Below are positions 12,420 through 22,978 of a stretch of 64,000 bases of DNA, piece after piece. The notes under the pieces were generated by a model. That model ran no database searches. It was given only the letters and a program-made list of their open reading frames with translations, and was not told the origin of the DNA. Within the stretch, counting starts at the first letter, position 1. Every line of letters begins with the position of its first letter. The translations under genes were made by a program, and so were the position numbers. This DNA is from Paracorniculantispora psalliotae (lineage: Eukaryota > Ascomycota > Sordariomycetes > Hypocreales > Cordycipitaceae): positions 1,765,742 through 1,829,741 of the forward strand of contig PHFE01000008.1 in assembly GCA_002796755.1 (NCBI GenBank), written 5' to 3'.

Positions 12420-12935
12420 CTACTCTTCGGCCTCGGCGTCGACATCGCCATCCTCCTCCTCCTTCTCCTCGTCAGCGTTGGCGTCAGCATCTTCCTGGTT
12501 CAGCTGCTCCTCGGCGGCATCGTCGTTGCTCTTGCGGCCACGGCCCTTGCGCTTAGAAGCGGTCGGGGTCTCAAGAGCAGCGGCATCGGAAGCACGGCTG
12601 CGACGTCCACCGCGCTTGGCGGAGGTGGGCTCCTCGGCCTCGCCTTCAGCATCATCTTCGGCGGCAGCGGCGGCGGCAGCAGCGGAGGGGCGTCCGCGAC
12701 CGCGACCCGTCGGGGCCTTGGGGGTGGTGGCCTTGGCCGGCTTGCCGGAACCCTTGGGACGGCCGCGCGGCTTGCCGGTGGGAACGTACGCGGGCTTGGG
12801 GTTACCCGTGGGAGGGCGGCCGCGGGGCCGACCGGAGGGCACGTAGACCTTCTTCTGGACGCCATCCTTGGGGGGACGGCCGCGGCCGCGCTTGGCGGGT
12901 GCATCACCGCCGGCGTCTTCGGGAGTCTTGGCCAT
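12420..12935 (-). CDS. AT-hook DNA-binding protein (HMGA-like)
   Basis: A small, very polar protein of 171 aa from one exon. It has four canonical AT-hooks in the first half (RGRGRPPK, RPRGRPPT, KPRGRPKG, RGRGRPS) and a variant hook (KGRGRKS) later, joined by Pro/Lys/Gly linkers. An Ala run is followed by an acidic Glu/Asp C-terminus. AT-hooks bind the minor groove of AT-rich DNA, so a chromatin or architectural role is likely, but no specific target can be given. The frame stays open far upstream of the chosen ATG (to 13478), but that part is Ser/Pro/Leu-rich and not protein-like, and the hooks begin right after ATG 12935. The promoter is shared with the divergent kinesin gene. Confidence 0.85.
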   Translation of the reverse strand: MAKTPEDAGGDAPAKRGRGRPPKDGVQKKVYVPSGRPRGRPPTGNPKPAYVPTGKPRGRPKGSGKPAKATTPKAPTGRGRGRPSAAAAAAAAEDDAEGEAEEPTSAKRGGRRSRASDAAALETPTASKRKGRGRKSNDDAAEEQLNQEDADANADEEKEEEDGDVDAEAEE

Positions 12936-14636
12936 GATGACGAACTTTGTTGTGTAGAGGTGGAATTGGGGGGAGGGAAGCGACGGCGCGACTGGTGCCG
13001 ATGGCTGAAAGTGTAAATTGTTGGCTTTGCGCGCAAACGGAAACGGCGAACACGGACGCGCTGAAGCAAACAGCGAACGGTCGCAGAGTCGAAAAAGGCC
13101 AACAATTAAGACGCGACGACGGCGAAGAGTGGAAAGAAAAAAATGAAGAAAAAAGAGAGATGCGCAACTGTGAAGAGCGACGGCGAGAGATGAGCGCGCA
13201 ACGGATTGGGATGAGGAAAGTTGTGTATGAGAAGCGCGCGACGCGACAGACAATCTAAGGAAAGCAGGTGGCGGTGGTTGGAGCAAGCAAAACGGCACAG
13301 GCCCAGGGGACCGAGTATGGGGCGGAGGTGGAGGGGGGCAGCCTTCCACTACCAAAGTAGCGAGCCAATGAGAAGCGGGAGGCGGGTGGGTGCTCGATGG
13401 TGAATGGCTGCGGGAGGAGAGGAGACGACGGGTAGGCCAGGTGCAGCCATCCAACCCGATATGGTTTAGCGCCGACACACCTTGGCAGTCTGTACAAACA
13501 ACTGCAAAAAGTCACGGTTGAGGACAAGAGTGATTAATATTTTCGTATACCTGATAATTCTTTTCGGAAGATAAAGTGCATCACGAATTTTTGCGACGAT
13601 TTTCTGGTTGGTGGTGAATCCGCAAGGTGGACAGCACTGAGCAGCACGCTACCGAGGGGCTTTGGCTACCTGTGGAGCCACACTGCAGGCGCTGTGACTG
13701 TGTCTGAGTCTGAGGCACTGGGAGTTGTCGCTGCGGCTGGCAACGAGATATTTAATATCTTGAAAAATCTTGAAATTTCCATCGGTTAGAGTTTAATAGC
13801 AAGATTTTCACCCTCGAATTTTCTAGCGCGTGGTTCGACTCTAGGATGTGCCAACAGAGCAGATCGGCTGCAGCGCCACTGTGACAGACAAGTTCTGTGG
13901 CGGTGCAGTGGTACTGTGGCGGTGCAGAATGATGCTTGAGACGCGAGAGTCATCATTATAGCACACAAAAAAAAAAAAGATTAATACTTTGAAATATCTG
14001 TAAATTTGATTTAAATTGATTTATAAGTTAGAAATATGAGTTTTGATTTTTTTTTGGATCGTATCTAGCCAGCAATGTCTGCCAGAAAAACTGCTGCAAC
14101 CTTGGGTCAATACAAAGGCATGCGACAATCGCCCTCGTTCAAGGAAACACAGAGTATTAATATTTCGAAATATCAGACAATTCTTTGTATTCAAAATGAA
14201 ATCTACAGAATTTCTGCTTTGATTCTTCTGACTCGTACACCTGAGATGATTTCATGCGCTTACAGACCTTGTCGGGACGGCATCTGGCTCGTTGGACTGT
14301 TGGGGCCGCATGGAATCGCCGCATTGATGGCAGCTTGCATGCCGTAATTAATATTTTAACAAGTCTCATAATTATTTTCATCCTACAAAGCACCCTATAC
14401 ATTTTATTCACAATTCTTGCGTTTGCCATCAAAATGGCCCAAGTTCGTACTGTGCATCATCGCCGCCCCACCATAAACCACCTACCTTGTACTCTCACCC
14501 CTGCTGTTTACCCCGGCAACAGCCTCACCAACGCTAGTAAACAAAGCGCTCCAATGTTCCGACCTTACGAATGTGGCACATTCTTTGTCAACGACGCCGA
14601 GATAGCCTCGACCAAATCATTCACATTCTTACGACC
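12936..14636. promoter_or_regulatory. Divergent AT-hook / kinesin intergenic region with AT-rich core
   Basis: About 1.7 kb. The part next to the AT-hook gene is GC-rich and purine-rich on the plus strand. About 13730-14470 is much more AT-rich. It contains a 14-bp direct repeat (13895-13908 and 13914-13927) and a perfect 14-bp palindrome ATATTTCGAAATAT (14160-14173). Related TTGAAAT/GAAATAT words recur at about 13760-13785 and 13990. No coding potential is seen. Confidence 0.45.
13895..13927. repeat. 14-bp tandem direct repeat
   Basis: CTGTGGCGGTGCAG occurs at 13895-13908 and again at 13914-13927, a 19-bp period. It lies at the edge of the AT-rich core of the AT-hook/kinesin spacer. Confidence 0.8.
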
Positions 14637-16475
14637 ATGGCTATAGATGCCCGCTTGATGCCCTCTTCTGCACCCAACACGCCCGAACCCCGTACGGTTC
14701 GCTCAACCGCTTCTACACCTTCTCTGCGATCCCGCGATGGTACGCTGCCCATGCTCGCTAGGATGGACGGTGGTGGCAATGTCAGAGTCGTTGTTCGCGT
14801 GAGAGCTTTTCTGCAAAGAGGTACGCCCCCTGCCTATTGATACCATTCGACCCGCTGACCATCGCCAGAGCTCGAACGCAGAACACGATGCTTGATCAAA
14901 ATGGATCCCATCTCACAGCAAACGACGCTGCTTGCCCCAGACGAAGACGAGGCCGGCCCCAAGTCCAAGTCACGCAAGGTCGTCGACGACAAGAAATTCA
15001 CCTTTGACTCTTCTTTCTGGAGTCACGACACGAAGGATAACCACTACGCGCACCAGGAAGACGTATACAACGCCCTCGGCGAGGAGTTTCTCGATCACAA
15101 CTTTGAAGGCTACCACACATGCATCTTTGCCTACGGTCAGACCGGCTCCGGCAAGAGTTATACCATGATGGGCACCCCTGACCAGCCCGGCCTGATCCCC
15201 CGCACCTGCGAAGACCTGTTCGAGCGCATCCAGGCGGCCGAAAACGAAAACACAAACGTCGCCTACAATGTGCGCGTCTCGTACTTTGAAGTCTACAACG
15301 AGCACGTCCGCGACCTTCTCGTCCCCGTCAACACAAGCCTGCCGCCCAACTACCTCAAGATCCGCGAGTCCCCGACCGAAGGCCCCTACGTCAAGGATCT
15401 CACCGAAGTGCCTGTCCGCAGCATCGACGAGATTTTGCGCCACATGAAGAATGGTGACGCCTCCAGAACGACGGCGAGCACCAAGATGAACGATACCAGT
15501 AGCAGAAGTCATGCGGTCTTTACCATTATGTTGCGCCAAATGCACCACGACATGGAGACGGACGAGACCACGGAGCGCAGCTCGCGTATTCGCCTTGTGG
15601 ACTTGGCGGGCAGTGAGCGTGCCAAGTCGACTGAAGCTACCGGAGCTCGTCTGCGCGAAGGCTCCAACATCAACAAATCCCTTACTACGCTCGGCCGTGT
15701 CATTGCGGCCCTCGCAGACCCCAAGACACTCCGACCAGGTGCCAAGCGCAAGGAGGTTGTCCCGTACCGAGACTCCATCCTTACCTGGCTGCTCAAGGAT
15801 TCCCTTGGCGGAAACAGTAAAACGGCCATGATTGCGTGCATTGCGCCCTCCGATTACGACGAGACTCTGTCCACTTTACGATATGCCGACCAGGCCAAGC
15901 GCATCCGCACCCGCGCCGTTGTCAACCAGGACCAAATGTCCACTGCCGAGCGTGACGCCCAAATTTCTGCCATGGCGGAAGAAATTCGCATGCTGCAAAT
16001 GTCCGTTACCGATTCCTCACGACAGCGCGAAAAGAACGCCAAAGACGCCGAGGAGCGCCTGGAGGACTATCAGCAGCGCGTGGCGACAATGCAGCGACTC
16101 ATGGAGGAGCGCAGCATGGTGGCGGAGAGCAAGATCAAGAAGCTGCAGACCGAAAACGAAGCTCTGAAGCTGCATCTCAAGCTGGCTATTGAGAGCATTA
16201 AGAACCCCATCCCCCATGTTGAGGTCAAGTCCTTTGACGACGACGGCAAAGAGAACGCCGCCCACAGCGTGCACGAGGACCAGTCGGACGAAGAGTACGA
16301 TGATTACGAGTACGACTCTGACAGCACGGCCAATGGCGGCGACGACTTGCAGGAGGAGATGCAGCGCTATCTGCAGGACATGGGCAACCTGCGCAAGCTG
16401 ATTGGCGGTGATTTGTCGCGCTTCAAGGACGAGACGACTGTACGCATGCCGCTAGGCGTGAGGGAAAATGTATGA
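14637..16475 (+). CDS. Short kinesin motor protein, kinesin-3 (Unc104/KIF1)-like
   Basis: A microtubule plus-end motor. Exons 14637-14820 and 14869-16475 (48-nt intron) give 596 aa. The motor domain covers about residues 45-430, with P-loop GQTGSGKS (151-158) followed by YTMMG as in kinesin-3, switch I NDTSSRSHAVF and switch II LVDLAGSERAKST. Then comes a predicted coiled coil (about 445-530), an acidic segment, and a short tail ending in GVRENV. Full Unc104 proteins are about 1600 aa with FHA and PH domains; this one lacks both, so it resembles the short kinesin-3 paralogs of filamentous fungi (Neurospora Kin3 type) linked to mitochondrial transport. Subfamily rests on motif resemblance only. 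The Ser/Thr/Pro-rich first 45 residues are likely flexible. Confidence 0.88.
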
Positions 16476-16979
16476 GGATGGATTGCAGCTTTTGACTTGA
16501 GAACTTTACATGCAGCGTGGTGTTTGGGCATTTTTATCAATATTAAATTTATTTCGTACCTTCCTTTGATTAGTGTATACAGCATATATGACAACAATAA
16601 ATTGAATAGTCGATAACAAATTTGAATTAGTAAAATCAGAAACTAATCAAGAGTCGAGTGACGTGTACTGTCCTAGCAAGGCGCAGAGGCCTCTTAACCC
16701 AACAATGGTTATATATAATCATGATTCTAGAAAATCAACCCTAAACAAAATAAAAAAGAAATAAACTCCAGCCTTTTGTAAAAAAAAAAAATATGTGAAG
16801 AATTGGTATCATGAACAGCATGGCTCGTATAAGTGCCCACCAAATCGAAGTGGCAAAACTCCAACACCGGACCAAAAGAAGACTCCAAACAGATCAAGGC
16901 AGAGAGAGACCTTTCAACGAAAAGCCGTGTCAAGCAAAGCCGTACTAGGTAAAGACATGTGAAAGCAAAACGCTCCCAC
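16476..16979. other. Convergent AT-rich 3' region
   Basis: This 504-nt AT-rich spacer lies between the ends of the kinesin gene and the following minus-strand gene. It probably contains both polyadenylation regions. No gene is seen. Confidence 0.5.
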
Positions 16980-18020
16980 TCATCGAGGGATCAAGTTTGT
17001 CAGAACCGCCCATTTGTCTCCACGCTTGTGGCTGCGAGCATCGTCATCGCTCTCCGAGTTGGAACGCTCTCTCTTGGCGGACGTTGTCCTCTCGAAACGG
17101 ATGGGGCTCTGTAGGGGACATTGCGGCCCTGGCACAGCGATAGCCTCCTCATCCTGCTGCTGTTGCTGCAACTGCAGCAGTAGCTGCTTCTTCTTGGCCA
17201 ATTCTTCTTCCTTTTGCGCCACCAGGCGCTCCTTTTCCTTGACGAAGCAAGCGTAGATATTAGCCGTGTTGCTAACCACCAGGCCCCGCGCCATGTGCAC
17301 GAGCACTGCGGGGACGAAGAAGATGAGCGGCGACCCGATCAGGTCCGCGGCCGTGATGCGAATCTCAAAGGGCAGGACGCGATGCGGCGGCGCGGCGGCC
17401 GCTTCATGAGCGCGCTGCTCGTCGTACACGTGCTGGACGAGCTGTTCGCGGCGGGCCGCCTCGACGGGCTGGTGCTCGGCGTCGTGGCGCGCCATGATGC
17501 GGTACACGGCGGCGTCGGGGATGAAGACGGGCTCCGCGTAGGCAGGGAAGCTCTCGCAGGTCGCCGAGGCCATGTCAGTGTCCGGGTCTTCTATGCTGGG
17601 GGGTAGACGGAAGCCATCATCGGCTGTGGCTGAGGACGAGGACGAGGCGCTGGGCTCGCCATGATCATGCGGCGGCGAGCCCGCGTCGAGACGCTCGTAC
17701 GACGGAATACTCAGGTCAAAGAGCTTGGGGTGCACGTCGAGGACTGCCTGCGGGACACCCGGCGGGAAGAAGCAGGCGGCGCCAAAGTACGCGATGCACC
17801 AGTGCTCGGCGGCGCGGCAGAGACCACGCAGGTGTACCTCGCCGTTGCCCTGGTTGAGGTAGTCGAGGACGAGGCCCAGGCCGGCGTATAACTTGTCCTC
17901 GTCCGGGTCCCGCTTGGCCGCGGCCGGATTTGCACATCCGGATTGGTCCGTCTTTTGTTGCAGCGACTCGTCGTCGGTGACGTCTTCCAGGGCGATGCCC
18001 GAGTCTGCGCGCTGATTCAT
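16980..18020 (-). CDS. Protein of unknown function with Q-rich coiled coil
   Basis: A single-exon frame of 346 codons, starting MNQRADSG. I do not recognise the family. Residues about 40-100 look like a folded domain (GLVLDYLNQGNGEVHLRGLC). The middle is Ser/Asp-rich and variable. Residues about 215-255 are hydrophobic (LIGSPLIFFVPAVLVHMARG). Then comes a charged helix (VKEKERLVAQKEEELAKKK) running into a Gln tract, and a basic tail with a possible nuclear signal (KRERSNSESDDD). Codon use and GC bias match neighbouring genes, and the frame is uninterrupted over more than 1 kb, so it is likely real. The upstream minus strand is pyrimidine-rich, as for a fungal leader. Confidence 0.72.
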   Translation of the reverse strand: MNQRADSGIALEDVTDDESLQQKTDQSGCANPAAAKRDPDEDKLYAGLGLVLDYLNQGNGEVHLRGLCRAAEHWCIAYFGAACFFPPGVPQAVLDVHPKLFDLSIPSYERLDAGSPPHDHGEPSASSSSSATADDGFRLPPSIEDPDTDMASATCESFPAYAEPVFIPDAAVYRIMARHDAEHQPVEAARREQLVQHVYDEQRAHEAAAAPPHRVLPFEIRITAADLIGSPLIFFVPAVLVHMARGLVVSNTANIYACFVKEKERLVAQKEEELAKKKQLLLQLQQQQQDEEAIAVPGPQCPLQSPIRFERTTSAKRERSNSESDDDARSHKRGDKWAVLTNLIPR

Positions 18021-19054
18021 GAGGACGGTGAGGAGGAGTCGGAAGGTTGTGTTTTACCGGATGAGGAGAAACGGATGCGGACGACGTAGAAGAAAATGGC
18101 AAAGTAATAGGGTAGGTTTTGAAGTGAAGGGGCCATGTGTTGCGCCGTTGATATGCAAAAAATGTAAATAAAGAGAAGACTGGAGAGGGTATATAATGCA
18201 GAGATGAACCTGACGACACAAAGAACGTCGGCAGGTAAATGAGAAAGAAAGACAGCACCACACAACAGATAAACAGTTGGGTGTAGAGAAACGAGAGAGA
18301 GAGGAAAAGAGGCACTGGGCAAAGTTTTTATAATTTTCTTTCGCTGAGCCACGGGCACCGCGACGGACGTTGCCTTGTGCATATACAAGTCGGGTGCCTG
18401 GCATTAGGGCATAACCAAAACAAACTTTGGTGCGCATGGCGCCGTTATCTAAAGTTTACACCATCGTTTTGTTTTTGCCATTCTCGCGATACTGGTGATG
18501 TACAGAGCGAGTGTACCCCGTATAAGTCGACAGCTCGAACATGGAACATGAAACATGGACTGCTCTTGGACAAGTTGACGAATTGTTCTCATTTCAAACG
18601 AGAAAAAAAAATGACACGAATAAAATAATGGAAGAATGGAAATCGGGCACACCGCGTTGTTGGCCCTTATCAGCATGTGAGTGTGTCGGTTGCAACCGAG
18701 AGCCACATCGTCATAGACCAAGCGTGTACCTGTTGGTCGACCACCGTCTCGGCGACGCCGTTGGTAGCGTGCGCGACGGCGCGAGGCAAGTGCCGTTACG
18801 CACTACCGTAAAGAGATAAGGACTATAATATCAGTATAAAACATGTAACATTACATTGATTCACATTTTTGAGTTTGATGGGAAAAGAGTAATGAGAAGT
18901 GAGTGGCGGCAAGTAATTGGAGTGGCAGGTCTCTAGTCTACGCAAATTTAATGCGTCATCTTGCAAGTTCAAAAAAAATTATGATCATTTTATTTCATAT
19001 TTAGTGTTCGTTGTATACATTTTTCATTATAGAACAAAAGAAGCGCGGAGCAGC
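18021..19054. promoter_or_regulatory. Promoter/leader of the unknown gene and 3' flank of the cyanovirin-like gene
   Basis: About 1 kb. On the minus strand the first 300 nt upstream of ATG 18020 is CT-rich, with a TATA-like ATTATATACC at about 18188-18197. The remainder to 19054 is AT-rich without coding potential. Confidence 0.4.
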
Positions 19055-19651
19055 TTAGTCTCTGGGCTCCTTGGTACCCTGGTGAGACCCGCAGACGAAG
19101 CGGCCGTCGACGACGTTGACGGCAAGAGGGTCGCCGTCTACATGATGTTAGCTCTGATCAATTAAATTGTATACATAAGAAAAATACGTACTGTTGGGGC
19201 CCATGGAAAGGTAGGTGTACTTGGGGACACCGTTGGGCGAAGAAAGGCAGTTGCACTTCATGGCGATGTTGCGAGGAGGACCGTCGGAGAGGGGGTCGAC
19301 GATGCAAGGGCCGCAAGTCTGATCAAAGTTGCCACTACATATCCCTGTTAGCATCTCTCTGTGTCTCTCTTTCTTTGAAGGAAAAGAAAAAACATACTTG
19401 TCCTTCCAAACCAGCTTGCCGGCGTCGTTGCCCATGCACTGGTTCAGGTTGATGGTCGTCTGCCAGCGCTTGCCCGTGCCGCTGTCATCGAGGCACCAGG
19501 CCGTGATGGCTGTCTGGCCCTTCTTGCCACTACCGAGCTGTTTGAGGTACTTGCACTTGTCGTCAAAGGTGTCGTTGGGGTCGGGCTGGGCGACGGCGAC
19601 GGCGGCGACGACGACGGCCGCGGCCTTAACAATGTCAAAGAGGGCAACCAT
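19055..19651 (-). CDS. Small secreted cyanovirin-N-like (CVNH) protein
   Basis: Exons 19651-19398, 19334-19192 and 19137-19055 encode 159 aa. The N-terminus (MVALFDIVKAAAVVVAAVAV) is a probable signal peptide with cleavage near residue 22. The mature part has the layout of one cyanovirin-N homology domain: NLNQCMGNDAGKLVWKD, then GNFDQTC, then an AMKCNC strand, and a final FVCGS strand. CVNH proteins in ascomycetes are small sugar-binding folds of mostly unknown role. Assignment rests on this pattern and the cysteine spacing, not on a profile search, and a different small Cys-rich secreted protein is possible. Introns (63 and 54 nt) have CTAAC branch sites, and the exon phases add up exactly. 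A TATA box lies about 95 nt upstream of the ATG, fitting a regulated gene. Confidence 0.72.
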
Positions 19652-21685
19652 TTTGTATGATGGAATTGTGTATAGAGATGGAGATGTAGAAATTGGGATG
19701 AACTAATAAATATTTTGCTCGCATAGGGTGGAATCGCCAGGACTATATATGAGGCTCCGGCCCAGGCTTTGACTTGTTCGGGAGCGAGCCGAGTCGGAAT
19801 GGATATCAAAGGTCCCCTTCTTGGCAAGGCATAAGCGCTAACACGAGGGGGAATAATGGAAATACAGAGGTCCTATATTTCGAACAAGGCTCGCAGTTTG
19901 TGAATTAAACACCCATGTAATTCGCGCAAAGAAAACAGGCAGCTGTCAAAACAATAGCCCGTCGCCGCCCGCAACCTCCGACGGGGCTAGAACATCCGGG
20001 TCCGCAAAGACCACAAAGAGCAGCGGTCAACGAACGCCACCAGCCTTGCGCGTGCCAAATATCAAGTTACACAATCAATTGTGAGGAGTCCGTAAGAAGT
20101 TGGCGAATTTTCACCTTCATTGAGTTAGACCAGGGACGGGGGAGAAGCAAACCAAACCGGAGGTGTGGCTCAGTGTAAGCGTGGGCGCGGTCGGTGGTTG
20201 GAGAAGGCGGGCGCCGCGAACGCAGGTCCCCGGCGACGACCCGGGCGCTGCAAGCCCAGCTGCAAGCCAAGCTGCGAGACTCCCCGAACGACGGGCGCTC
20301 TGGGTAGGCTAGGCAAGACTCGGCTAGTACGGGAGCACTTGATGTTGCCTTTGTTGTCTTTGAACATGGTATTTCTCGCCACTGGGGCGGTATTTCTCAC
20401 TCAATCTCGATGGCGGCGTTGGCCTCGAGTTCTAGACCCGGCAGCTGGACGGACGGGCACACTAGACGAGCCCTGCATGAACGATGGTGCTTACACGTAG
20501 GCGAGTTGATGCGATGTGATCGTGGGACATTGCGTGTTGCCCGCATTCATTCCGATCCTTCGGCGGTGGGCTGTCGTCCGTAAGCGAGTTCGCTATATAT
20601 CGCTTAGACTAAGAGCTGCGGGAATCGTGAGATGCTGCAGTCTGCCGGCGATAATTCGTAACGATGGCATGTGTAGCGCGAAATACTTCATCGCGGGGCC
20701 TAACTTGGTGCGTCCGAGGCTGGCAATGCGCAGAGCCAGCCGACCAAGGAACCAATTCTGTTCTCAACTGCCATGCACAGTGCTTTTTCTGCTGCAGTGT
20801 AGCTACGTGATGTGACATTTCGCTTCTGACATTGGCTGCTGCCCACACACACACACGCTGCTTGGAAACAAAGTTTCCAGCGTGCGTCGTCTGATGACCA
20901 CTCCCGTCAAGCCACTTGAGCGTCTCCCCGCCGTTGTCCCCTTCCGAACCTTGCCAGTTTACAAGATGGCTGGCCCTGGTCATTTAGATTTGACACAGAC
21001 AGGTTCCCCTTGGTTACACACGGCGTCTAACAGAGCGGTCGAATAGACGTTCTTGCTCGCGAGGCTTTGTCAGGCTTATTGTTTCGGGGGGCGCACTCGG
21101 CAGTGACGAGACTAGTCATGGAATAGGAGCGCATTTGTGCGACGAGTGGTCGAGGCGAACGTGTGTGTCCTGGCCGGGCTTTTGTTTAATCTCGTTGGTC
21201 TGTCAGGGACTGTTTCAAGAACGGCTCTGCTTCAGCTTTGCAAGGGCCAGTGTTTGGGTGAACGGGCGGATCCCTTTGCCGGGGCGGTGCCAAGCATGCC
21301 AATAGGGAGGATAGATGTCAGCGTAGATTCATCATTGCAGCTCGTCCTGATATCGAACTTCCCAAAAATTGATATTCTTCTTCTTTTAAGACTTCATTTC
21401 ATCCAGCAAAGCAGATGATGGAGCTGTCAGCTTGAACTCGATCTGCCCCTCATCTCGTCTCCCCCACCTGACGGCCCCCGTACAACGAGCTACCTGCATG
21501 CTGCTCTAGCGTGCTACGTAGCCGCCAGCCCCTCGTTGGGTCCCATCCTTTGACGACACAAGCCTCATTACTTTTTGGCGTGCATTGCATTCGCTGCCTT
21601 CTTCGATTCTACACGGCTGCTTCTTTTGTTTACTTTCGTCCGTCCTTTGATCTGTATACTACCATACGTCGCAAACCCGCCCACC
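19652..21685. promoter_or_regulatory. Divergent cyanovirin-like / eIF4E intergenic region
   Basis: Two kilobases between divergent starts. The right 250 nt before the eIF4E-type gene is CT-rich, a typical leader. The middle (20000-21400) has mixed composition and only short frames without protein character. I see no gene or RNA. Confidence 0.45.
19744..19749 (-). promoter_or_regulatory. TATA box of the cyanovirin-like gene
   Basis: The minus strand reads CATATATAGTC, placing TATATA about 95 nt upstream of ATG 19651. Clear TATA boxes are not common in this window, and this one suits an inducible small secreted protein. Confidence 0.5.
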
Positions 21686-22617
21686 ATGGCTACCCGTCCG
21701 CAGCTCTTCACCCGCGACCTGTCTGGCCTCGGCCAGAACCCAGAGACCAACTCGCCTGCCGAGCAGCGCGACGATGCCAAGCGCAACTTTCTCAAGACGA
21801 TGCGCCCTCTTCCCACGCAGCATTATTGGAACGTGTATTTCGATCGGTGCGTTCTGTCCTGCCTCCCTTCCCGGTCTCTGTCTCTCTCCCCAGGCCCAGC
21901 CAAGCTAACAGCGCCTCGTGTCCAGTCAGTCCAAAGACCACAAGCCCGCCGACGGCGAATACAAGGTCCAGCTCGAGCAGCTCGGCACGCAGATCGAATC
22001 CGTGCAGGACTTTTGGCGGTACAACAACAACACCCCCGTCGAGCAGATCAAGATGCGCGAGTCGATATACCTCTTCAAGTCCGGCTTCCGCCCCGTCTGG
22101 GAGGACCGCCGCAACATCAACGGCGGCAGCTGGACGTTTCGCGTGCCCCGCGCCCAGGGCCCGGACGTCTGGACCAAAGTGCAGCTGCTGGCCATTGGTG
22201 AACAGTTGGAGAGTGCTTTAGATGAGAGTGCGTTTCCCCTCCCTCCCCCCATCCTTCTCTCCCTTACCCTGCTTAAACATACTAACAGTCACAGATGACC
22301 AGCTCTGCGGCGTCGGCCTCTCCGTCCGCTTCAAGTACCACCTCATCACCGTCTGGAACCGCGACGCCAGCAAGCAGGCCTCCATCGACGGGCTGTTCGA
22401 GTGCGTCGTCCGCGAGCTGCCAACGGAGCTGCAGGGCCGCTCGGAGAATTACTTTTACAAAAAGCACGCCGACCACGAGGGCTTCAAGGTGCCGCCGGAG
22501 CTGCAGGGCTTGGTGGACGCGCACAAGCGCGGCTCGCCGGCCGCGGGTGAGGGGGGTTTGTCGCCTGTGACGGGGAGCGCGGACGCGCCTCAAGTGGCGA
22601 TTCAGTCGCCGCAATAA
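21686..22617 (+). CDS. eIF4E-family mRNA cap-binding protein (4EHP/nCBP-like)
   Basis: Binds the m7G cap of mRNA. Exons 21686-21846, 21926-22227 and 22295-22617 encode 261 aa. Cap-slot features are visible: HYWNVYF at the first strand, VQDFWRYNNN, then FRPVWEDRRNINGGSW with the Trp-Glu pair that recognises the base, and YHLITVWNRD near the C-terminus. Spacing and the RRNINGGSWTF segment look more like class II (4EHP/nCBP, often a translational repressor) than the main eIF4E, so the genome should hold another eIF4E gene. The first 40 and last 45 residues are low-complexity. Start ATG 21686 is in a good context (CCACCATGG). Confidence 0.88.
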
Positions 22618-22978
22618 AGCGTCGGTTGGGCCATCGTGCGGAGATGAGATGTTGATATATACATGGGATCAGCTCCCAGGCGTTTTTGTCTTTATTTATT
22701 TGGGCTTTTTACGGGTTGGAATATCTTGGATACAACATAGCAGGTCTATCAGAATGAGAGCATACAGTCACGATGCATATTGCAAACACATCACAATGCA
22801 CTGGCATGTACGAGAAAAATCCAATCGAATAAATTACAAGAGTGTACAAGACTACTCTGAGTGCAAATCCACCAACACCATGCTATAGCCAAACCAGTTA
22901 TGCAGAACGCCTGAAACCCCCAAAAGGAAATCGTGTAAAATCTTCGTCTCCCACCTCCCATCTCCAGTTTCTGTGTTG
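22618..22978. other. Convergent 3' region, eIF4E-type / EF-hand genes
   Basis: This 361-nt spacer lies between two gene ends. It is AT-rich with no feature beyond the likely 3' UTRs. Confidence 0.5.

Noticed and set aside
12936..13478. Upstream extension of the AT-hook reading frame
   Set aside because: Composition is Ser/Pro/Leu-rich like untranslated leader, and the known type of N-terminus begins at ATG 12935.
13825..13850. GGTTCGACTC, resembling a tRNA B box
   Set aside because: No A box at the right distance and no foldable acceptor or anticodon stem around it.
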